Below, piece after piece: positions 51,817 through 61,532 of a DNA stretch of 64,000 nucleotides (positions are counted from its first letter, which is position 1; each line of letters starts with the position of its first letter). The DNA lies in NCBI RefSeq assembly GCF_000702445.1, contig NZ_JNIF01000003.1, positions 930,001-994,000 on the forward strand, given 5' to 3'. The translations under genes and the position numbers were made by a program. The notes beneath the pieces are model-generated. The model did not search any database, had not been told where the DNA came from, and saw only the letters and a list, made by a program, of their open reading frames with translations. The DNA comes from Bryobacter aggregatus MPL3. Lineage in GTDB: Bacteria > Acidobacteriota > Terriglobia > Bryobacterales > Bryobacteraceae.

Positions 51817-54153
51817 CTTCACCAGCCACACCTCAGACACCTGGCACCCACGGCCAGGTCCACCACCACCCGGCGTGCGATTCCACTGGAGCGTTAGGCT
51901 TCCGTTCTGAATCGCACCGCTGGGGAGGTCGTATTCGAGCACTTCAAAAGGCTTCTCGACATAGCCATGGATCTCGACGCCGGTGCCAGTCTGGAGCCGT
52001 AGGGGCCCCGCGCCATAGACTACCCGGACGCGATACTTCGCATTCGAATCGAGGTCGTTGTAGCGCAAGCGCAGCGTGTTCTCATAGAGCGCCATCATCT
52101 GGTCCCACCAGGAGCTGCGGCCTTGCCCGGTGGTAATGAAGAAGGCAACCGGGGTCTGGAAGAACTGCGGATCGTCCTTAAAGCCAACACCCGGCACCAG
52201 ATGCGGTTGCGCGCCTTCACGGCCCAGGTCGTCATAGTAGCCGCCAGGGCCAGGATCAGTCCAGTTCACGATCTTCGAGAGCTGTGCGACACGATCCTTC
52301 TCGGCGGGCAGCTTGCGGATCTCATTAAATTGCGAACGAAGCCAATTGCGGCTATTGAGCGGCGCATCCACCGTGTCGAGCGTGTTGCCACGGCCGCTTT
52401 CGCCACGATAGAGAGGTACGCTCAGTTGCATGCGGATGCTCTGGTAGAGCGCCTCGGCCAACTGGAACACGCGGGTGCGCAAGGCGTTGTCGCCTGTGGT
52501 CGAGAACAGAGTCGTCTCCGCATTCTGCATCGCGTCATTCGACGGAATCGACCCGCTGATCGCGCGCTCCAGCATGCTCATCGCCGTCTGTTCTGCCGCC
52601 GTCTCGGTCAGCAGACGCCGCCGCACATAGGCGTCATAGTAGGCACGGTACAGCGCCTGCTGAAAGCGCCAGTTCAGCATCTGCGACGGAAGCGCCCGGC
52701 GCTCCATCTCTTGAAACTGCCGCAGCGTCGTCTCGATTCCCGGATTGCTGCTGACCAGGCCGCGCCAGTTCTGCTCCAGCGACAAGAGGCCATGGGCAAA
52801 GTCGTCGGTAAAGTCCGGGCCAATGTAGTAGCGCGCGTAGTCACGCAGAATCTCGATGAGCGGCGTCTTCTGGTTCCAGCCCAGGCCGCTCCAGATCGCT
52901 TTGTTCACGTCGTCATTGCAGCCTTCGGAATAAGTAATGAAGCCCATCGCGTACTTCTGCTGCGTGTGGAAGATCGAAGCCTGATCGACCGGCCGCGGAT
53001 TGATCGGTTCCCGAGAGGAGGTGACGGCAATCGCATAGTCCCAATCTGGCACCGGGTATTGCGCCTGACGGCTATGGGCGATATCGGGATAGTGGCGAAT
53101 CGGAATATCGGCGGGAAGGCGCTTGCGCAATTCGGGCAGGCTAATGCGCGTTTGCGGCCCGTAGGTGATGCCGGTCAGCCAGGCAGGATGCTTGGCCATG
53201 GTCTCAAAGAAGAACTCGATGCTGTCGCTTTGAAAGCCCTGCGGAGCAAGCCACATCTGAGCCTTCGGGTGGTACTTGCGCAGGTTGGCTGTCTGCTTCT
53301 CGAGGAAAGGCATCAGGATGGGGGCCGGGGTATGGCCAGGGTCGCCCGCCGGAACCAGAACGGCATCGACACGCGGCAGCTTCCGGAACACTTCGCCCCA
53401 CTCGCGCAAGGCAAACTCGACGGTCTTTGGATCGGAGTAGTCGTCATCCATGGCCGGGTACCAGACCCAGACATCGAGGCCGTAATCGTCGAGGATCTTT
53501 GAGACGGCGATCATTGTCTCCATCGGGGGCGCGGGAAAGTGCGGGCTGTCGGGGTCGTCATCGGAACGCGGCGGAATCAGTTCGACCGCATTGATGCCGA
53601 ACACGATCAGGTCGCGGATGTACTGCTCCCACATGGGGACGCTCCAGCCGTCGTAGGAATTCGTCTTCGGACGGTAGCCAAGCTGGTGGCCCCGCAGCTT
53701 CGATTCCGGGGCCGTTGCCGCCTTGTAGGAGGTAGATAGGGTGACTGAGCCACGCCGCATTTCGAGATGCCGCAGCAGATGGCCGACGCCGAAAAGGATG
53801 CCACGGGAATCGTTGCCCGCGACATACACCTGCGAGTTTCCGGGCCGGATTCCGTTATTGAAGCCTTCCGCCCTCGACTCGGTAAAGGTAGAACCGGCAG
53901 GGGGCTGGATGGCCGTCCGCTGACCGATCTGAATGGAGGGAGCCGTTGTGGCGTTTGCCGTCTCGCGGCGCCAGCGCACTCCGCTGCGGCGTTCCACCTC
54001 TTCGATGAGCATCGTCACCGCCCGTTCCTCGCGGCTAGAGAGTGTGCCTGCCGTCCGGATGACGGCCTTTGTGAGATCAAGAGACTGGGCTTGTCCGACG
54101 GGGACAAGCGCGAGTAGTGCGCCCAGGGCGACTAGAAAATGGCGATAAAGCAT
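51808..54153 (-). CDS. Secreted alpha-glucuronidase/GH20-like hydrolase
   Basis: A 781-aa exported protein (signal peptide 1-22, ending VGQAQ). Residues about 25-150 form the small alpha/beta domain found before the barrels of GH67 and GH20 enzymes (GTLSSREERAVTMLIEEVER, GILFGVGHLLRHLEMR). The next 350 residues are barrel-like (LRGHQLGYRPKTNSYDGW, DVWVWYPAMDD, YSEGCNDDVNKAIW), with acid residues that could serve in catalysis. The C-terminal 200 residues are beta-rich. The exact family cannot be fixed by eye; a glucuronic-acid or hexosaminidase substrate is likely. Convergent with rpiA, overlapping it by 9 bases. Confidence 0.65.
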   Translation of the reverse strand: MLYRHFLVALGALLALVPVGQAQSLDLTKAVIRTAGTLSSREERAVTMLIEEVERRSGVRWRRETANATTAPSIQIGQRTAIQPPAGSTFTESRAEGFNNGIRPGNSQVYVAGNDSRGILFGVGHLLRHLEMRRGSVTLSTSYKAATAPESKLRGHQLGYRPKTNSYDGWSVPMWEQYIRDLIVFGINAVELIPPRSDDDPDSPHFPAPPMETMIAVSKILDDYGLDVWVWYPAMDDDYSDPKTVEFALREWGEVFRKLPRVDAVLVPAGDPGHTPAPILMPFLEKQTANLRKYHPKAQMWLAPQGFQSDSIEFFFETMAKHPAWLTGITYGPQTRISLPELRKRLPADIPIRHYPDIAHSRQAQYPVPDWDYAIAVTSSREPINPRPVDQASIFHTQQKYAMGFITYSEGCNDDVNKAIWSGLGWNQKTPLIEILRDYARYYIGPDFTDDFAHGLLSLEQNWRGLVSSNPGIETTLRQFQEMERRALPSQMLNWRFQQALYRAYYDAYVRRRLLTETAAEQTAMSMLERAISGSIPSNDAMQNAETTLFSTTGDNALRTRVFQLAEALYQSIRMQLSVPLYRGESGRGNTLDTVDAPLNSRNWLRSQFNEIRKLPAEKDRVAQLSKIVNWTDPGPGGYYDDLGREGAQPHLVPGVGFKDDPQFFQTPVAFFITTGQGRSSWWDQMMALYENTLRLRYNDLDSNAKYRVRVVYGAGPLRLQTGTGVEIHGYVEKPFEVLEYDLPSGAIQNGSLTLQWNRTPGGGGPGRGCQVSEVWLVKLR

Positions 54154-54503
54154 GAACCGGGATTATACGGTTAAAGCAGGGGCGCCATCAACTGCGCGGC
54201 CTATAGTGCCTTGCACCCCTGTGAACATTGGAGGCCCCGCATCGCCAAACGCGGGCGGTCTTCGCCGGATGAGTTTCGATTTTACGATCGCGTACTGGGC
54301 GCGGCTTGATCCGCGATTCGCTCGCAGGCGTGTTTCTCTAAATTAAGAGACCCGTGGCCTATTCATAGCGGCGAAAGTAGTGAGTAGCACGCACTCAGTG
54401 CGAGCCCTAAATTCTTACCGCGATTGATGTAGCATGCCGTTTAAAGTGTGAATCGCGAATTGGCACAGCACTCCCAATCGGTCGAAGCCCGATAGCGCTG
54501 GAA
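54154..54503. other. Intergenic stretch without a gene
   Basis: No supported reading frame. It contains a perfect 13-base palindrome CGCACTCAGTGCG (54390-54402). The stretch leads into an accessory gene next to a tRNA and may be the remains of older insertions. Confidence 0.4.
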
Positions 54504-55430
54504 TTGAACACGTCCATGAACAAAACGACAAAGAGACTCATCAAGCAGCCCGAGCAACAGGAGAGTCCTGCAAGATGGATGCACAAGCTCGGCAAGAAGA
54601 ATCTAAAGTTGGCGGAGAAGCTTTACGGACGGAAGTTCACAAACGACGCCGATCTGGTCGCGACACTTCAGAACGAACGGTTCGAGCAACAAGATATCTT
54701 CATGACGAAGGCCACCCAGCTATTTGGGTTTGAATTCACAACTGCGCTCGAAGTCTTTCAAACCATGGCGGGTGAGCACCTGACTGATTTTGGGCCGCTT
54801 GCACCACAAGTCGATTCACCGAATATATTTCAGGTTGCGGAGAAGACATTTAATAGGTCCTTCCAAACACCGAAAGACCTGTTCGACTTTCTCGCCAAAG
54901 ATGCCAAACAGGACAGGACGTTGAACCGAGCGCTGATCTCTGCGGGTTGGAGGTCGAAGAAGAAACAGTCTACCCAAAGGCTAACCCTTAAAAAAGCGGA
55001 TGAGTTGTTCTCGGCTTTTGGAGTACGCATCGCAAAAGCGAACTCGAACCGTAAATTCGCGTTCTTCGTGCAAGAAGCCATTGTTTACGGCAGCTATATG
55101 CGACGCGAAGACAATACGGTCGGCGATATCGATATCGCCATCAGTTTCGCGATGAAAACCGAAACGAAATTGGATAGTCGAATCGAGTTTCACATGCGCC
55201 GGGATAAGGTGGACTTGAAAGGTGGATACAACCGGGCGATCAGCGAAGTGTCGGACTCAATTGTCAGATCGAAACACTTCCACCAAGCTGATGTTGAATT
55301 CGTGAAGCGTTCGTTCCCTTATCGTGTCATTCACGAAATGCCGGAACAGGAACAGTATATTCGGCTCGTCGCACATACACAGTCCTGGAATTCAGTCGAG
55401 CACCTACATCAGTTTTTGGAAGACAAGTGA
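54504..55430 (+). CDS. Nucleotidyltransferase-fold protein of unknown function
   Basis: A 308-aa protein. Near residues 190-215 is a DNA-polymerase-beta-type nucleotidyltransferase signature: YGSYMRRE, then VGDIDIAISF with the metal-binding Asp pair. The N-terminal 170 residues have three similar helical pieces (for example EKLYGRKFTNDADLVATL, TFNRSFQTPKDLFDFLA), which look like repeats. No partner domain or operon is present. Base composition is more AT-rich than in neighbouring genes and it sits beside a tRNA gene, so it was probably acquired laterally. It could be a lone MNT-like toxin-antitoxin or defence protein, but no partner (HEPN) gene was found. Confidence 0.65.
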   Translation: MNTSMNKTTKRLIKQPEQQESPARWMHKLGKKNLKLAEKLYGRKFTNDADLVATLQNERFEQQDIFMTKATQLFGFEFTTALEVFQTMAGEHLTDFGPLAPQVDSPNIFQVAEKTFNRSFQTPKDLFDFLAKDAKQDRTLNRALISAGWRSKKKQSTQRLTLKKADELFSAFGVRIAKANSNRKFAFFVQEAIVYGSYMRREDNTVGDIDIAISFAMKTETKLDSRIEFHMRRDKVDLKGGYNRAISEVSDSIVRSKHFHQADVEFVKRSFPYRVIHEMPEQEQYIRLVAHTQSWNSVEHLHQFLEDK

Positions 55431-55587
55431 ATCGTTCAACAACGAAACGTTAGGTCCACCTACAGAATGAGACGATACCGACTGAGTTATATCGCACGCA
55501 CGAGGTAAAGGATGCACACAATCAAAAAAGTCGCCGCGAGCGAAACCCTCTGGCGGCTGAACCTATAAATCTTTGTATTAAGGAAAA

Positions 55588-55664
55588 TGGTCGGGGCGAG
55601 AGGATTCGAACCTCCGGCCTCCTGGTCCCGAACCAGGCGCTCTACCAGGCTGAGCCACGCCCCG
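55588..55664 (-). tRNA. tRNA-Pro (anticodon CGG)
   Basis: The minus strand folds as a full cloverleaf: acceptor CGGGGCG / CGCCCCG, D-arm with TGGCTCAGCCTGGTAGAGC, anticodon arm CCTGG-TTCGGGA-CCAGG with anticodon CGG, T-arm with GGTTCGAATCC, discriminator A, then an encoded CCA (55588-55590). Confidence 0.97.
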
Positions 55665-55709
55665 ACGGCGGTGGGTAGACTTCTGAAGTATAACAGGTAA
55701 GGCACTCCT

Positions 55710-56309
55710 ATGACGTATTTCCGTCGATTCTGCTGCATTCTCTTCACAATCTCCGCCTTCGCCGCCGACTACCAGCTCTGCTTCCTCAAAGACGGCCCCA
55801 ATTCCGGCAAACTCAGCCCTGAACGCAGCAAGCAACTCCAGACCTCTCACCTGCAACACATCCGGGAAATGTGGAAGTCCGGGGCGCTCGAGAGCGCCGG
55901 CCCTGTGTCCGGATTGCCCGGCGTACGCGGCATCCTGCTTTTCAATCGCCCTGCACAGGCAGCCACCAAACTCGCCGCTGCAGACCCGAAGGTGGTCGCT
56001 GGCGATCTGCGCGCCGAATGTACCTCCTGGACGGCCCCCGCCGGGATCGGCAAGGCCTATCGCGAAGCTGCCGCGCGGCCCGGCTTCGCCGAAAAGGCGG
56101 CAAACAAGGTCGGCCTTCTGATGAAGATCGCCACGCCCATCCGGGGACTCGGCAGCGTCTCCGTCGCCGGAGTGCTCGGCTCCGGCGAATACCGCTACTT
56201 TGCCGTTCTCGATAACGATCAGATCGAGGCGGTCCAGCGAAAATTTTCCGGCGAAACAGTCTTTCTCTGGTTCCATGACGACAGAGTTTGGGACGGCCTC
56301 ACGCCTTAA
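55710..56309 (+). CDS. Secreted YciI-like domain protein
   Basis: A 199-aa protein with a signal peptide (1-19, ending AFAAD). The mature part has the ferredoxin-like pattern of YCII/DGPF domains twice: YQLCFLKDGPNSGKL with QTSHLQHIREMWKSGALESAG in the first half, and FAVLDNDQIEAVQ near the end. Function of these small proteins is mostly unknown. Presence of a signal is unusual for YciI. Confidence 0.65.
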   Translation: MTYFRRFCCILFTISAFAADYQLCFLKDGPNSGKLSPERSKQLQTSHLQHIREMWKSGALESAGPVSGLPGVRGILLFNRPAQAATKLAAADPKVVAGDLRAECTSWTAPAGIGKAYREAAARPGFAEKAANKVGLLMKIATPIRGLGSVSVAGVLGSGEYRYFAVLDNDQIEAVQRKFSGETVFLWFHDDRVWDGLTP

Positions 56310-56325
56310 GGCTTAAGCTGAAAAG

Positions 56326-57729
56326 TTGGTAACCGACTACATCGTAGTGGGCGGAGGCGCAGCAGGCTGCGTCGTGGCCGCCCGCTTGAGTGAATTGCGC
56401 CAGTTGAATGTCCTGCTTCTCGAAGCAGGCGTCGCCGATCCAGGACCGGAAGCGCGGGTCCCCCTCTCGTGGCGAAAGGCCCTCGGCGGCCCTCTCGATT
56501 GGAATCTGCAAACCGAAGAAGAACCCTATCTCGAACGCAAGCGGCTCGCCTACCCGCGCGGCAAGGCGCTGGGTGGCTCCACCGCTCTCTATGCCGGCAT
56601 CTATGCCAAAGGCGATCGCTACGACTACGACGCGTGGCGGGAACTGGGCAATGCCGGTTGGGGCTGGGATTATGTCTCGCCTTATTTTGAGAAGAGCTTG
56701 AAGCAAGGCCTGCCCGTCGAGACCTTGCGCAAGCTACACCCCTTCACCACCGAGTTCCTGAAACAGGGCACGAGCGAAGGGGCGGAAGCCTGCGAGGTGA
56801 TGCAGCGCAACGGCAAGAAGCCTACCGCGGCCGACATCTTTCTCGAACGCCCGATGAAGGATCGCCCGAACCTGACGGTGGTCAGCGGAGCGAATGTCGT
56901 CCGGGTGCTCCTTGAAGAGGGACGTGCCCGCGGCGTCGAGGTGTTGCGCGACGGCAAGATCGAACGATTCAATGCCCGCTATGAAGTGGTGCTGTGCGCC
57001 GGAGCCATCCAGACGCCCACCATTCTTTTGCGCAGCGGCATCGGACCAGCTTCTCATCTCGAGGACAGCGGCGTACAGGTGCTGGTGGATCTGCCGGGTG
57101 TCGGCGAGAATCTGCAGGATCATGTCCGCGCCGGACAGGAATTCTTTGCCGCTGCCCCGCCCCAGTTGGCCAGCAACCCTGGCCTGATGGATCAGATTCG
57201 CTATTGGATCTCCGGCATCGGCCCACTGAGTTCACCCGTCGTCGAAGCGCTGGCCTATTTGAAGAGTTATCCAGAAGCCCCGGCGCCCGACCTGCAACTC
57301 AACTTTGTCCCGCGCACCTCGCGAGCCAATGGTTTTACCCTCTGGACCGTGCTTTTGCGTCCTTTCAGCCGGGGCTATCTCCGGCTCCGCAGCGCCGACC
57401 CGAACGACGGTCCGCTCATCCGCCTGAACGTCCTTGAAGAACCGGAAGACCGCCGCACTCTTGAGCGCGGCATGGCCCGGGCTCGCGCCATCGGCGAACG
57501 CATGGGCAGCGCGCAACCCGAGATCACCTACGATGTCATGTGGCATGCCTGCGGCACCTGCCGGATGGGTTCCGACCGGATGGCCGTCGTCGACAGCGAT
57601 CTCAAGGTGCATGAAGTGCCGGGTTTGCGCATCATCGACGCGAGCATCATGCCGATTATTCCCAGTGGAAATACATTGGCCCCCACGCTCATGGTTGCAG
57701 AGCGGGGGGCCGACTTCATTCGTTGCTAA
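56326..57729 (+). CDS. GMC-family oxidoreductase (choline/alcohol dehydrogenase-like)
   Basis: A 467-aa FAD-dependent oxidoreductase. FAD motif at residues 5-22 (YIVVGGGAAGCVVAARLS) and VLLLEAG; GMC signature 1 near YPRGKALGGSTALYAGIY; signature 2 near GAIQTPTILLRSGIGP; the active-site His in MWHACGTCRMG. The start at 56326 is TTG, with no better ATG in frame before the FAD motif. It is rather short for the family (usually 520-560). Substrate unknown. Not linked to the other GMC gene of the window, which has a different architecture. Confidence 0.88.
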   Translation: MVTDYIVVGGGAAGCVVAARLSELRQLNVLLLEAGVADPGPEARVPLSWRKALGGPLDWNLQTEEEPYLERKRLAYPRGKALGGSTALYAGIYAKGDRYDYDAWRELGNAGWGWDYVSPYFEKSLKQGLPVETLRKLHPFTTEFLKQGTSEGAEACEVMQRNGKKPTAADIFLERPMKDRPNLTVVSGANVVRVLLEEGRARGVEVLRDGKIERFNARYEVVLCAGAIQTPTILLRSGIGPASHLEDSGVQVLVDLPGVGENLQDHVRAGQEFFAAAPPQLASNPGLMDQIRYWISGIGPLSSPVVEALAYLKSYPEAPAPDLQLNFVPRTSRANGFTLWTVLLRPFSRGYLRLRSADPNDGPLIRLNVLEEPEDRRTLERGMARARAIGERMGSAQPEITYDVMWHACGTCRMGSDRMAVVDSDLKVHEVPGLRIIDASIMPIIPSGNTLAPTLMVAERGADFIRC

Positions 57730-57733
57730 ACAG

Positions 57734-58594
57734 CTATTCGCCGACGACGGGATTGTGCAACTGGCCGAGACCTTCCACCTCGACGATGCAATGATCGCCG
57801 GGCTTGAGGAAGACCGGGTTCGGCTTCTTGGCCATGCCCACGCCGGGAGGCGTGCCGGTGGAGACAATGTCGCCCGGCTCAAGCGTAAACACACTCGATA
57901 GATATTCGAGCAACTGCGGGATGTTGAAGATCAGCTCTTTGGTGGAGCTGTTCTGCATTACTTCGCCATTCAGGGTGAGCTTGACATTCAGATTGTGCGG
58001 ATCGGGCACCTCGTCAGCGGTGACCAGATAGGGCCCCATCGGGGCGAAGGTGTCAAAGGTCTTGCCCATCAGCCACTGCGTCGTGCCCTTCAATTGGATG
58101 TCACGCGCACTGACATCGTTCACATTGGTGTAGCCGAACACATAGTCGCGCCAGTCTTCGCCCTTGATATTCTTGCCGGTCTTGCCGATGACGAAGGCAA
58201 ATTCGGCTTCGTAGTCCGGTTTCTCCGACATTTTCGGCAGGACGATGTTGTCGCCGGGGCCAATGACCACACTCGGAAACTTATTGAACACCGTAGGGAT
58301 CTCAGGGATGGCCATGTTCGACTCAATTGCGTGATCGCGGTAGTTGAGTCCGATGCAGATGAATTTCGGAGGACGATGAATGGGCGCAAGAATGCGGACA
58401 CTCTCGAGCGGGACACGAGCACTGGCGCTGCCCGCGAAGTCTTTCACCTTGGCCAGAGCAGTCGCCCCACCCTGAACAATCGAATAAACGCAGGAAAAGC
58501 CAGCTCCGGCCAGAGGAACGATCTCCGAGCCATTGGCTGCGAGAACGCCCGCTTCCGGCGGACCGCCGGGGCGCTCGAACATGAGAAGTTTCAT
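57734..58594 (-). CDS. Fumarylacetoacetate hydrolase-family protein
   Basis: A 286-aa enzyme. Conserved FAH-domain motifs: FICIGLNYRDHAIESN, KPDYEAEFAFVIGK with the metal-binding Glu residues, YTNVNDVSARDIQ and GDIVSTGTPPGVGM. Members act as ureidoglycolate lyases, acylpyruvases or hydroxyhepta-diene isomerases in aromatic or sugar acid breakdown. It is convergent with the GMC gene, four bases apart. The exact substrate cannot be told from the sequence. Confidence 0.9.
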   Translation of the reverse strand: MKLLMFERPGGPPEAGVLAANGSEIVPLAGAGFSCVYSIVQGGATALAKVKDFAGSASARVPLESVRILAPIHRPPKFICIGLNYRDHAIESNMAIPEIPTVFNKFPSVVIGPGDNIVLPKMSEKPDYEAEFAFVIGKTGKNIKGEDWRDYVFGYTNVNDVSARDIQLKGTTQWLMGKTFDTFAPMGPYLVTADEVPDPHNLNVKLTLNGEVMQNSSTKELIFNIPQLLEYLSSVFTLEPGDIVSTGTPPGVGMAKKPNPVFLKPGDHCIVEVEGLGQLHNPVVGE

Positions 58595-58795
58595 ATTCGA
58601 GAGGCTATCACGACCTGCACGTGGTTCCAGCGCTATCGTTTGCAGAAAAAAATCCGATGGGAAATGAGAGCCCCGGGCTTAATTTTCCGAACTGAAGTGT
58701 TTAGAATACGTGCTAAGTCATTCCGGCGTCCGCTAGAGCGCCCAGCAGTCAAAATCTTAATTTATTTCGCTTAAATACTCTGAGGGAGTCGTTCG

Positions 58796-60019
58796 ATGTT
58801 GTACTTCTCGTCGAACCTGATCAATTTCGGCTTGGTGGCAGGCCTCATGATTCCAGTCCCCCTCGCGGGACAGAATTTCCTGGCAGGAGGAAAGTCGCCG
58901 CGCATGTTCGGGACGGACATGGCTGTTCTCGAAGCGGGGGAAGCTCGCCAAGACCTTCCGTGTAAAGTGGACGACGCCAAGGCCCTGCTTGGCTTCGATC
59001 TGAAATTCCATGCCGGATTTGAGGTGACAGTCCCGATGCGCGAGTTGGCCGGATCGGACAATTTGCTTACCATCATCTTCCGCGTGCGTCCAGAAGGCAA
59101 TCCAGAAGGCGACCGTTACTTCATCCAGCGGGTGCGTGTGCCGCAGCTCGACGACGACGCCAAGGGCGAGGCCTATCTTCAGGGCGGCTTTGACATTGGC
59201 GAAGGCAAGTATCAGATCGATTGGTTGATGCGCGATCGCTCCGAGCGGGTCTGTTCGAATAGCTGGAAGGTGGAGGCGGTGCTCCCCCCCAAAGACAAGA
59301 CGATTGAGATGAGCGCCCTGGCCGAATCCGTGCAGCCATCTGAGTCCGAACAGTTCTACGAAGAGCCGCCCGTAGCCCGCGCGGTAGGGGAAATTCCGCT
59401 CAACATCAAAGTTCTCATCAATTTCGCACCCCAAAAATCACGTTCCGCAACCTTACAGCCTGTAGACACGTCGGCACTAGTGAGCATTTTGCGCACGATC
59501 AGCCGCGATCCCCGGATCGGGAAGTTTTCACTGGTCGCGTTCAATATGCAGGACCAAAAGGTGTTGTACAAGCAAGAAAAAGCGGATCGCATCGATTTCC
59601 CGAAAATCGGGGAAGCCTTGCGCGATCTGAAGCTGGGAACGATCGACATCAAAAAGTTGGGCACGAAGAATTCCGAGACCGAGTTTCTGAGCGATCTGCT
59701 CCAGCGGGAAGTCGTGGGCAACGAGCAATTCGATGCCGTCATCTTTGCCGGACCGAAGGTGCTGCTCGATCAGAATGTGCCTCAGGATGCGTTGAAAAGT
59801 GTAGGTACACTGGACTACCCGGTGTTCTATCTGAACTACAATCTCTATCCGCAACAGATTCCGTGGCGCGATTCGATCGGCCATGCCGTCAAGCACTTCC
59901 GGGGTGTTGAGTACACGATTTCCCGTCCCCGCGACCTTTGGTTCGCAGTCAGCGAGATGGTGGGGAAAATCGGCAAGGCGAAGCAAAATAGGAAAGTGGG
60001 AGTAGCGGTAGCACAATGA
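58796..60019 (+). CDS. Secreted VWA-like hypothetical protein
   Basis: A 407-aa protein with a signal peptide (residues 1-26, ending PLAGQ) and a GGGAG ribosome site. Residues about 200-370 alternate strands and helices as in von Willebrand A-type folds (LNIKVLINFAPQKS, FSLVAFNMQDQKVLY, FDAVIFAGPKVLLD), but a complete MIDAS motif (DxSxS) is missing. Overlaps the following methyltransferase gene by 4 bases (ATGA), so the two are coupled. Function unknown. Confidence 0.7.
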   Translation: MLYFSSNLINFGLVAGLMIPVPLAGQNFLAGGKSPRMFGTDMAVLEAGEARQDLPCKVDDAKALLGFDLKFHAGFEVTVPMRELAGSDNLLTIIFRVRPEGNPEGDRYFIQRVRVPQLDDDAKGEAYLQGGFDIGEGKYQIDWLMRDRSERVCSNSWKVEAVLPPKDKTIEMSALAESVQPSESEQFYEEPPVARAVGEIPLNIKVLINFAPQKSRSATLQPVDTSALVSILRTISRDPRIGKFSLVAFNMQDQKVLYKQEKADRIDFPKIGEALRDLKLGTIDIKKLGTKNSETEFLSDLLQREVVGNEQFDAVIFAGPKVLLDQNVPQDALKSVGTLDYPVFYLNYNLYPQQIPWRDSIGHAVKHFRGVEYTISRPRDLWFAVSEMVGKIGKAKQNRKVGVAVAQ

Positions 60020-60558
60020 AAATCCTGATGGCGACGATACTGACGGCCGGTGCGATCTTTGCGCAAAAGCCCGAGATCCATCCGAATCAGCTGGCGCCGT
60101 ATGTGCCGAGCCCTTATCTTATCGTCGACCGGATGCTCGAATTGGCCAAGATCAAGCCCGGCGAAAAAGTGTATGACCTCGGAAGTGGCGATGGCAGGGT
60201 GGTGATTGCGGCCGCACAGAAGTACGATGCCAAGGCGGTGGGGATTGAGCTGTCTTCCCGGCTGGTCAAATCGAGTCAGGAGGAAGTCAAGCGCCTCGGA
60301 CTGAGTGACCGGGTGCACCTGATCCATGGGGACGTCTTTGATGCTGACCTCTCGGAAGCCGATGTCGTGATTCTCTATCTGTTGCGCGACAGCAACAACA
60401 CGCTGAAGCCCAAACTGGAGAAGAGTCTCAAGCCCGGGGCGCGGGTCATCTCGCACGATTATGAGATTGAGGGCTGGAAGGCAAATCAGGAAGAAAAGGT
60501 GGATGCTTTCCGCCGCGGCCACAAAATTTACGTCTACAAGATGCCTCCCCAGAAATAG
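60016..60558 (+). CDS. SAM-dependent methyltransferase with N-terminal signal-like segment
   Basis: A 180-aa class I methyltransferase: SAM motif I VYDLGSGDGRV (about 54-64), acidic motif GIELSS, and DADVVILYLL-like motif IV (ADVVILYLL). The N-terminus MKILMATILTAGAIFA looks like a cleavable signal, which is odd for a SAM user; the same arrangement occurs in other acidobacterial proteins. The start overlaps the VWA-like gene's stop. Substrate unknown. Confidence 0.8.
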   Translation: MKILMATILTAGAIFAQKPEIHPNQLAPYVPSPYLIVDRMLELAKIKPGEKVYDLGSGDGRVVIAAAQKYDAKAVGIELSSRLVKSSQEEVKRLGLSDRVHLIHGDVFDADLSEADVVILYLLRDSNNTLKPKLEKSLKPGARVISHDYEIEGWKANQEEKVDAFRRGHKIYVYKMPPQK

Positions 60559-60587
60559 CGGCGGGCGCTTCACTGTACTCTGGATAA

Positions 60588-61529
60588 ATGTCCGAGTTTG
60601 ACGTCGTTGGCATCGGCTTGAATGCCACCGATACCCTGATCATCGTTCCCCACTTCCCTTCTTACGCCGGCAAGGGGCCTTTTACCCATGAAATTCTGAG
60701 TCCGGGAGGGCAGGTGGCAAGCGCAATGGTGACCTGCGCGAAGCTCGGATTGCGGACCAAGTACATTGGAACCGTCGGCGACGACGAGCGTGGCCGCATC
60801 CAGATCGAGAGCCTGCAGGGATCGGGGATCAACCTCGATCATGTCCAGCAACGCAAAGGCTGCCAGAACCAGAGCGCCTACATCATCATCGACCAGTCCA
60901 CCGGCGAGCGCACCGTTTTCTGGCAACGGCCGGACTGTCTCCGGCTCGATCCCAGTGAGATCGACGAGTCGATGATCAAGTCCTCACGCCTCCTCCACAT
61001 TGATGGCCACGATACCCCGGCCATGGAGAAGGCCGCACGGATTGCGCGGGAGCATGGAATTCCGGTCACCGTCGATGTCGACACCATTTACAAGGGCTTT
61101 GAGCGCGTCCTGCCCTATGTCGACTACCTGATTGCCTCAAGCGAGTTCCCGATCCAATGGACCCACCAGAGCGACCCGTTAAAAGCGCTCGAGCTGATCC
61201 AGGAAGAGTACGGGATCCACTGCGCCGCCATGACCTTAGGGGCGCATGGCACTCTCGCGCGCGTGGCCGGAAAGTTTCACTATTCGCCTGCCTTTGTCGT
61301 CAATTGCGTCGACACCACCGGTGCTGGCGATGTCTTCCACGGGGGCTTCTGCTACGGTGTGTTGGCGGGCTGGGAGATCCAGCAGGTTCTCGACTTCTCG
61401 AATGCGATGGCAGCATTAAACTGCACAGCGATTGGCGCCCGCGGCGGCATTGCCGATAAGGAAAAGGCGCTAGCCTTGATGGCACGGGCAGACAGGCGCG
61501 TGATGGACGAGATTCAAAGGAGACTCTAG
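60588..61529 (+). CDS. PfkB-family carbohydrate kinase
   Basis: A 313-aa ribokinase-type kinase. PfkB motif 1 in PGGQVASAMVTCAKLG and motif 2 with the catalytic Asp in DTTGAGDVFHGGF (about 234-246). It phosphorylates a sugar or nucleoside; the substrate is not apparent. First gene of a tight run (kinase, rhomboid, PIG-L-like, tadA) in which the genes touch or overlap. Confidence 0.92.
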   Translation: MSEFDVVGIGLNATDTLIIVPHFPSYAGKGPFTHEILSPGGQVASAMVTCAKLGLRTKYIGTVGDDERGRIQIESLQGSGINLDHVQQRKGCQNQSAYIIIDQSTGERTVFWQRPDCLRLDPSEIDESMIKSSRLLHIDGHDTPAMEKAARIAREHGIPVTVDVDTIYKGFERVLPYVDYLIASSEFPIQWTHQSDPLKALELIQEEYGIHCAAMTLGAHGTLARVAGKFHYSPAFVVNCVDTTGAGDVFHGGFCYGVLAGWEIQQVLDFSNAMAALNCTAIGARGGIADKEKALALMARADRRVMDEIQRRL

Positions 61530-61532
61530 AAC

